Assembly: GCA_020633235.1 (NCBI GenBank)
Contig: JACKEA010000001.1
Location: forward strand, 558,001-622,000
From: Polyangiaceae bacterium
GTDB lineage: Bacteria; Myxococcota_A; Polyangia; Polyangiales; Polyangiaceae
Direction of reading: 5' to 3'
Length of the DNA stretch: 64,000 bases
Below are positions 59,993 through 64,000 of this stretch, in pieces. The notes beneath the pieces are model-generated. The model saw only the letters and a program-made list of their open reading frames with translations, was not told the DNA's origin and ran no database searches. Position 1 is the first letter of the stretch, and each line of letters opens with the position of its first letter. The translations under genes were made by a program, and so were the position numbers.

Positions 59993-61423
59993 ATGACCAG
60001 CGTTCGCACCACTCGCCGGCCGCTGACGGTGGTCGCGTTGATGCTCTCGGTGTTCATGGCGGCGCTGGAGGTCACCGTGGTGTCCACCGCGATGCCCACG
60101 GTGGTCGGGGATCTGGGTGGCGTGGAGCTGTACGCCTGGGTGTTCACCGCCTACGTGCTGTCGTCCACCGTGGGCGTGCCCATCTTCGGCAAGCTCGCGG
60201 ACGTGTACGGCCGAAAGCGCATCCTGATCGGTGGCATCTTCGTGTTCTTGCTGGCGTCCGTGGCCTGCGGCCGTTCCACCGGCATGGCGTGGCTCATCGG
60301 CTTCCGTACGATCCAGGGCATCGGTGGTGGTGCGATGCAGTCGATGGCGCTCACGCTGGTGGGAGACATCTTCACGTTGCACGAGCGCGCGCGAATGCAG
60401 GGTGTGATTGGCGGCGTGTGGGGCGTGGCCGGCCTTGTGGGGCCCATCGTGGGCGGCACCATCGTCAACACCATCGGCTGGCAGTGGGTGTTCTACGTCA
60501 ACGTTCCCTTTGGGCTGGGCGCGGTGCTGCTCCTCTGGCGCAATCTTCACGAGAACGTCGAACGCGTCGAACGACCACTGGATTGGGGCGGAGCCCTGTT
60601 GCTGGGCACCGCCGTGACGCTGGTGTTGGTCGGAGCGCGCGGCTCGCGAGCGGTGTGGGCGTTGCCGGCCGCTGTCGTCTTTGCGGGCCTGTTCGTCGTG
60701 GTGGAGCGCCGCGCCCCCGACCCGATCTTGCCCCTGACGCTGTTTTCCAAGCGGGTCATCGCCGTGGCCAGCGCTGCCGGAACGCTCATCGGCGGGGCCT
60801 TGCTCGCCACGCTCACCTTCGTACCGCTCTTCGTGCAGGGTGTTCTGGGCGGCACGCCCACCCAGGCGGGAGCCACCATCGCGCCCATGGCCGTGGCCTG
60901 GCCCATCGCCAGCGCCCTCGGCGGCCGCATGATCCCGCGGCTGGGGTTCCGTCCGCTGGTGCGCGTGGGCCTCGCCGTCAACACCGTCGCGGCGCTGTCG
61001 ATGGCCTGGGTGTTGGTCCCGGGAGTGGGACTCACCCTGCCGCGCGTCACCACCGCGGCGTTCGGCTTCGGCCTCGGGTTCGCCAACACGGCGCTGCTCA
61101 TCGCGGTGCAGACCAGCGTGGGCTGGGCGGAGCGCGGCGTTGCCACGGCGAGCACGCTCCTGTTCCGAACGTTGGGCGGAGCTCTCGCGGTGGGCGTGCT
61201 CGGCGAGGTGCTCGGCGCGCGGCTCCGCGAGCGCCCGGAGCTGGCACACGAAGCGGCGGCCTTGTTGGCTGGCGCTCCCCACGGTGACGCCACGAACTCG
61301 GCGGCGCTTTCGGAGGCGCTCTCCGGCGGGCTCTCGTCCGTGTTCTGGGCGGTCGCGGGGCTCAGCCTCGGCGCCTTCGTCTTGGGCTGGGCGTTTCCCC
61401 GCGAGGTCCAGGAAGCGAGCTGA
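59993..61423 (+). CDS. MFS multidrug exporter, DHA2 (EmrB/QacA) type, 14 TM
   Basis: 476 residues with about 14 membrane helices. DHA2 markers: VTVVSTAMPTVVGDLG (motif D), GKLADVYGRKRILIGG (motif A) and GLVGPIVGGTIV (motif C, an antiporter sign). Should export drugs or natural products with H+ antiport. The ATG directly follows the thioesterase stop without a gap, so they are translationally linked. No regulator is visible nearby. Confidence 0.93.
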   Translation: MTSVRTTRRPLTVVALMLSVFMAALEVTVVSTAMPTVVGDLGGVELYAWVFTAYVLSSTVGVPIFGKLADVYGRKRILIGGIFVFLLASVACGRSTGMAWLIGFRTIQGIGGGAMQSMALTLVGDIFTLHERARMQGVIGGVWGVAGLVGPIVGGTIVNTIGWQWVFYVNVPFGLGAVLLLWRNLHENVERVERPLDWGGALLLGTAVTLVLVGARGSRAVWALPAAVVFAGLFVVVERRAPDPILPLTLFSKRVIAVASAAGTLIGGALLATLTFVPLFVQGVLGGTPTQAGATIAPMAVAWPIASALGGRMIPRLGFRPLVRVGLAVNTVAALSMAWVLVPGVGLTLPRVTTAAFGFGLGFANTALLIAVQTSVGWAERGVATASTLLFRTLGGALAVGVLGEVLGARLRERPELAHEAAALLAGAPHGDATNSAALSEALSGGLSSVFWAVAGLSLGAFVLGWAFPREVQEAS

Positions 61424-61426
61424 GCG

Positions 61427-62437
61427 TCAGGCCTCGATGCGCGCGATCCGGATCCGGGGGCCGGGCCGCACGGTGAGCGTGCGCAGGTTCTCGAAGCTCT
61501 CGCCATCCAGGATGGGCGCCAAGGGTTCCTCGCCGGTGGCCTCGATGCGCATCTCTTGTCCGGCCTTTTCCACCAGGTAGTCGCTCGGGATCTTGTCGCC
61601 GCGGGCCAGGCTGGGCAGCGCGCGGATCATTTCCATCGGCACGATGGCCCCGGCCTGGAAATGGATGACGCCGGCGGCGCTGGCCAGGGGGAACACGCGG
61701 AACACGCCCCCCAGGGAAACGTCGAAGGCGCCCGCGTGGATGGCGCCCTGCTCGTCGCTTCGGAGCTCCTCGCCGTCGATCCACACGCGAGCCCGCGTTG
61801 GTCGAAACACATCGCGTCCGTAGTCGAGCCAGCGCTGGGGAACCGGAGCACGCACGCGAGCGGCGGCGAAGGACGCCACCGCTCGACTCACCACCGACAC
61901 GATCGCCGGCGCGCCCAAGCGCGGCTCGGAGTAGTACTTGGAGAAGAAGCGCTGTCCGATGCCGCCGGCGGCCAAGGCGAAGCCCAGGCGATGAAAGGCC
62001 TCGCCGCTTCCCAGGGCACCGGTGAGCTCGAGGCTGTCCACGCTGCGGGTCTCGATGCTGCGATCCATGCGCAGGCGCGCCACGACCTCCGACAAGATGC
62101 CGATGGCGTCGCCGCGCACGCCGACCTTGCGGGCGACGAAGTCGATGGTGCCGCCGTTGGTCGGTAGGAACGCCGGCAGAGCCTCAGGGTCCTTCACGAT
62201 GGCGAGGGCCTCGTTCAAGACCCAATTCAACGTTCCATCTCCGCCGCTGATGGCGATGACCTCCACGCCGTCGTCGAGCAGCTCCCGCACCACGCGGTTG
62301 AGCTCCGACAGGTTCTCCGTCTCGGCGACGTGCCCGACCGATCCCACCACCTCGCGCACGCGCACAGAATCGACCGGGCGGCGCCCGGCGTTGGGGTTCA
62401 GGACCACGGCGAGGCGATGTTTCAAGCCGATGGGCAC
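61427..62437 (-). CDS. diacylglycerol-kinase-family lipid kinase-like protein
   Basis: 336 residues. NAD-kinase/DAGK fold with NPNAGRR (14-20) and the nucleotide loop ISGGDGTLNWVLNEAL (about 64-79), then TNGGTIDFVARKVG in place of the usual LGTGNDFARxLG of lipid kinases, and a C-terminal beta domain with DVSLGGVFRVFPL. YegS-like enzymes phosphorylate diacylglycerol or related lipids; the specific lipid here is unknown. The altered Thr-Asn-Gly-Gly-Thr loop may affect specificity. Divergent from the proline-rich gene. Confidence 0.9.
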   Translation of the reverse strand: MPIGLKHRLAVVLNPNAGRRPVDSVRVREVVGSVGHVAETENLSELNRVVRELLDDGVEVIAISGGDGTLNWVLNEALAIVKDPEALPAFLPTNGGTIDFVARKVGVRGDAIGILSEVVARLRMDRSIETRSVDSLELTGALGSGEAFHRLGFALAAGGIGQRFFSKYYSEPRLGAPAIVSVVSRAVASFAAARVRAPVPQRWLDYGRDVFRPTRARVWIDGEELRSDEQGAIHAGAFDVSLGGVFRVFPLASAAGVIHFQAGAIVPMEMIRALPSLARGDKIPSDYLVEKAGQEMRIEATGEEPLAPILDGESFENLRTLTVRPGPRIRIARIEA

Positions 62438-62493
62438 CTACCACCGGGTATGTCCCTTGTAAATGTCGACAAATGCTAAAGTTCAGGCCGCTC

Positions 62494-64000
62494 ATGAGCG
62501 GAAAACAGCCGCCTCGCCGCCCCTCCATCCGGCCCTCGCTGGTGGACTCGGGCTGGGAAGAAGTTCCTTCCGTCGTCCCTGAGGACACGGTGCTCGATCC
62601 CACCGTGGACTCGAAGGAGCTGACGGCGCCGCTTCCATCCCAGCGTTTCGACGATCTGAACGTGCCCATCAAACGCAACAAGACCGTCGTCGGATTGGCG
62701 CCGCCCGGCGCTGGTGCGCCGGCTCCCGATCCCGCGGCACCGCCGCCGCCGATCCCGCCACCGCCACCGCCGCCGGTGTCGGTGCGCAGCGGCCAGCACC
62801 CGCCGCCCCCACCGCCGTCGCGCCCGCCGCCGCCATCGCATCGGCCGCCGCCCCCCTCGCGCCGTCCGCCACCGCGTTCGGTACCGCCGCCGGCGTCGGC
62901 GCACGGCTCGCAGCCGCCACCGCCGCCGCCCCCTTCGCGACGGCCACGCTCGGCTCCGCCTCCGGCGCCCAGCAGCGGACCCTTTGCTCCTCCGCCACCG
63001 CCGCCGCCCAGCGGTGGAGGTTTCGCGCCGCCGCCGCCCCCGCCGCCCTCGAGTGGTGGCGGCTTTCCTGCGCCGCCGCCGCCGAGCCCCGGCGAGTACG
63101 TGCCGCCGCCGCTGGAGGCTTCGCGGAACGTGCCGAGCCTCGGTCCGGCTCGCAAGCCGTACGACAGCCTGGAGTCGATCCACTCGTTGCTCGAGATCAG
63201 CTCCACACCGACCACCCTCTCCGACAGCTTGCTGGAGACGTCCGAGATGTCCGGCGAAGCGCCGCCGGCCGAGCCGCCGCCCGACGACAACACCGGTACC
63301 CGGCCGTTGGGAGAGGTCGCTTCGCCGCCCATGATGCCGGATCTCTCACCGGCGTCCGATGCCACCGCCAGCGCCGCGCCAGCGCCGCCGCCGTCGTCCA
63401 AGGGCCTCGCTCCCGCCGACGACGTACCGCTGCTGCAGCACGTGCTCAAGCAGAAAGCGCGCCTCGGCTCCACGGCCGCGCCGGTGGGTGTGTGGGCGGG
63501 CGCCGCCGCGCTGGTGTTCGCCGTGGGCGCGATGTGCGTCGCTGCGCTGTTCACCGCGCTGGTCACACGCAGCTCCGCTCCGCCGGCCGCTTCCGCGAGC
63601 GCCACCGCGAGCGCGCCGGAACCCCCGCCGCCGAGCGAGCCCGCCCCGGAAGCTTCCGCGCCGCCGCTACCAAAATCTCAGCTGGAGAAGGCCAGGGCAG
63701 GGGACGTCCAGGCCATCGCCGAGATCGAGAAGAAGCCCGCGGCGGAGCGCAGCGTGGAGGAGTCCGTCGCGTTGATGATGGGCAACGTCGCCGCCGAGCG
63801 CAAAGAGCTCGCGGAGATGGGCAAGGCCCTCGCCGGCAAGGAGCCCGACAAGGAACAGATCGATCGCCTGCAGAAGGCTTCGCGCGACAGCGCTCTCGCC
63901 GCCGACGCCATCCACGTGATGGCGACCATGGCGGGACCGACGGGCCCCGACCTCCTGTACGAAGTGTGGACCGGCACTCCCCGGCGCACTTCGGCGACGG
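62494..64000 (+). CDS. proline-rich membrane protein (partial, runs off right edge)
   Basis: At least 502 residues. An acidic N-terminal segment (about 1-65), then about 140 residues dominated by Pro with Ser, Gly and Ala (repeated APPPPPPPS and RPPPPS units), a Ser/Thr/Pro linker with DSLESIHSLLEIS, one membrane helix (about 331-356, VWAGAAALVFAVGAMCVAAL) and a helical C-terminal domain cut by the window end. The ATG at 62494 has CAGG upstream; an ATG at 62473 is the alternative. The Pro-rich part resembles formin FH1-like spacers, but here is likely a periplasm- or cytoplasm-spanning linker. No family recognised. Confidence 0.82.
   Translation, partial: MSGKQPPRRPSIRPSLVDSGWEEVPSVVPEDTVLDPTVDSKELTAPLPSQRFDDLNVPIKRNKTVVGLAPPGAGAPAPDPAAPPPPIPPPPPPPVSVRSGQHPPPPPPSRPPPPSHRPPPPSRRPPPRSVPPPASAHGSQPPPPPPPSRRPRSAPPPAPSSGPFAPPPPPPPSGGGFAPPPPPPPSSGGGFPAPPPPSPGEYVPPPLEASRNVPSLGPARKPYDSLESIHSLLEISSTPTTLSDSLLETSEMSGEAPPAEPPPDDNTGTRPLGEVASPPMMPDLSPASDATASAAPAPPPSSKGLAPADDVPLLQHVLKQKARLGSTAAPVGVWAGAAALVFAVGAMCVAALFTALVTRSSAPPAASASATASAPEPPPPSEPAPEASAPPLPKSQLEKARAGDVQAIAEIEKKPAAERSVEESVALMMGNVAAERKELAEMGKALAGKEPDKEQIDRLQKASRDSALAADAIHVMATMAGPTGPDLLYEVWTGTPRRTSAT

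Noticed and set aside
62740..63080. Tandem repeat array resembling a CRISPR or satellite
   Set aside because: It is codon-level Pro repetition in a coding frame; no regular repeat-spacer structure.
63359..63775. Arg/Pro-rich open frame inside the proline-rich gene
   Set aside because: Shadow frame of the Pro-rich repeats; the true frame is continuous from 62494 to the window end.

Overview
The window reads as chromosomal DNA of a large-genome myxobacterium, most likely Polyangia/Polyangiales (Sorangium-like). This rests on very high GC, three eukaryotic-type Ser/Thr kinases, FHA proteins, many outer-surface lipoproteins with Gly/Ser linkers after the lipobox Cys, and a high proportion of genes seen mainly in myxobacteria. 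That placement is inference from gene style; no rRNA or marker gene is present. I saw no tRNA, rRNA, CRISPR array, prophage or intact insertion sequence. The only mobile-DNA trace is a transposase N-terminus fused to a lipoprotein (about 49.66-49.81 kb).

Layout. 0-3.5 kb (minus): membrane Ser/Thr kinase, TPR-type membrane protein and partial lipoprotein in one operon, preceded by a small lipoprotein. 3.6-6.9 kb (plus): membrane-anchored nuclease-fold protein, K+ channel with RCK domain and SppA protease. 6.9-8.5 kb (minus): a clear cobalamin riboswitch leading a single beta-propeller lipoprotein. 8.6-12.1 kb (plus): kinase-FHA-degenerate GGDEF fusion, a membrane protein and a class III PhaC-like hydrolase. 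12.2-16.4 kb (minus): Omp85 barrel, small exported protein and precorrin-2 dehydrogenase-like protein in coupled order, then an SDR. 16.6-18.7 kb: a third kinase, a 0.7-kb gene-poor stretch with direct repeats, and a small DNA-binding protein. 18.8-25.8 kb (minus): TerC and a tightly coupled treY-malQ-treZ trehalose operon. 25.9-30.5 kb (plus): an exported coiled-coil/multi-TM/AAA+ protein coupled to an MscS channel, then a lipoprotein. 30.6-34.4 kb: YhhN enzyme and surface/membrane propeller proteins. 34.5-37.3 kb (minus): pgsB-pgsC-pgsW, a poly-gamma-glutamate operon. 37.4-40.3 kb (plus): DUF2332 protein and beta-helix lipoprotein, closed by a strong bidirectional hairpin. 40.4-46.7 kb (minus): ECF sigma factor, a 1434-residue anti-sigma/FecR/VIT/VWA protein and a lipoprotein. 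47.0-49.5 kb (plus): APH-type kinase, APS kinase and Fpg-type glycosylase. 49.7-55.3 kb: mostly surface lipoproteins. 55.4-62.4 kb: HDAC-like protein, two UspA proteins, FHA protein, metallo-hydrolase, thioesterase, MFS exporter and lipid kinase-like protein. 62.5 kb to the end: a proline-rich membrane protein running off the window.

The most interesting points are: (1) the B12-riboswitch-controlled beta-propeller lipoprotein, a candidate analogue of the Bacteroides BtuG cobalamin-binding protein; (2) the two-gene system in which an MscK-like sensor half carries a cytoplasmic AAA+ ATPase and the MscS pore is a separate, coupled gene; (3) the kinase-FHA-dead-GGDEF fusion; (4) the sigma/anti-sigma pair whose anti-sigma is a giant FecR-VIT-VWA protein; (5) dispersed GC-rich intergenic repeats; and (6) a transposase-lipoprotein chimera. 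Many operons use 4-base stop/start overlaps, which helped fix starts.
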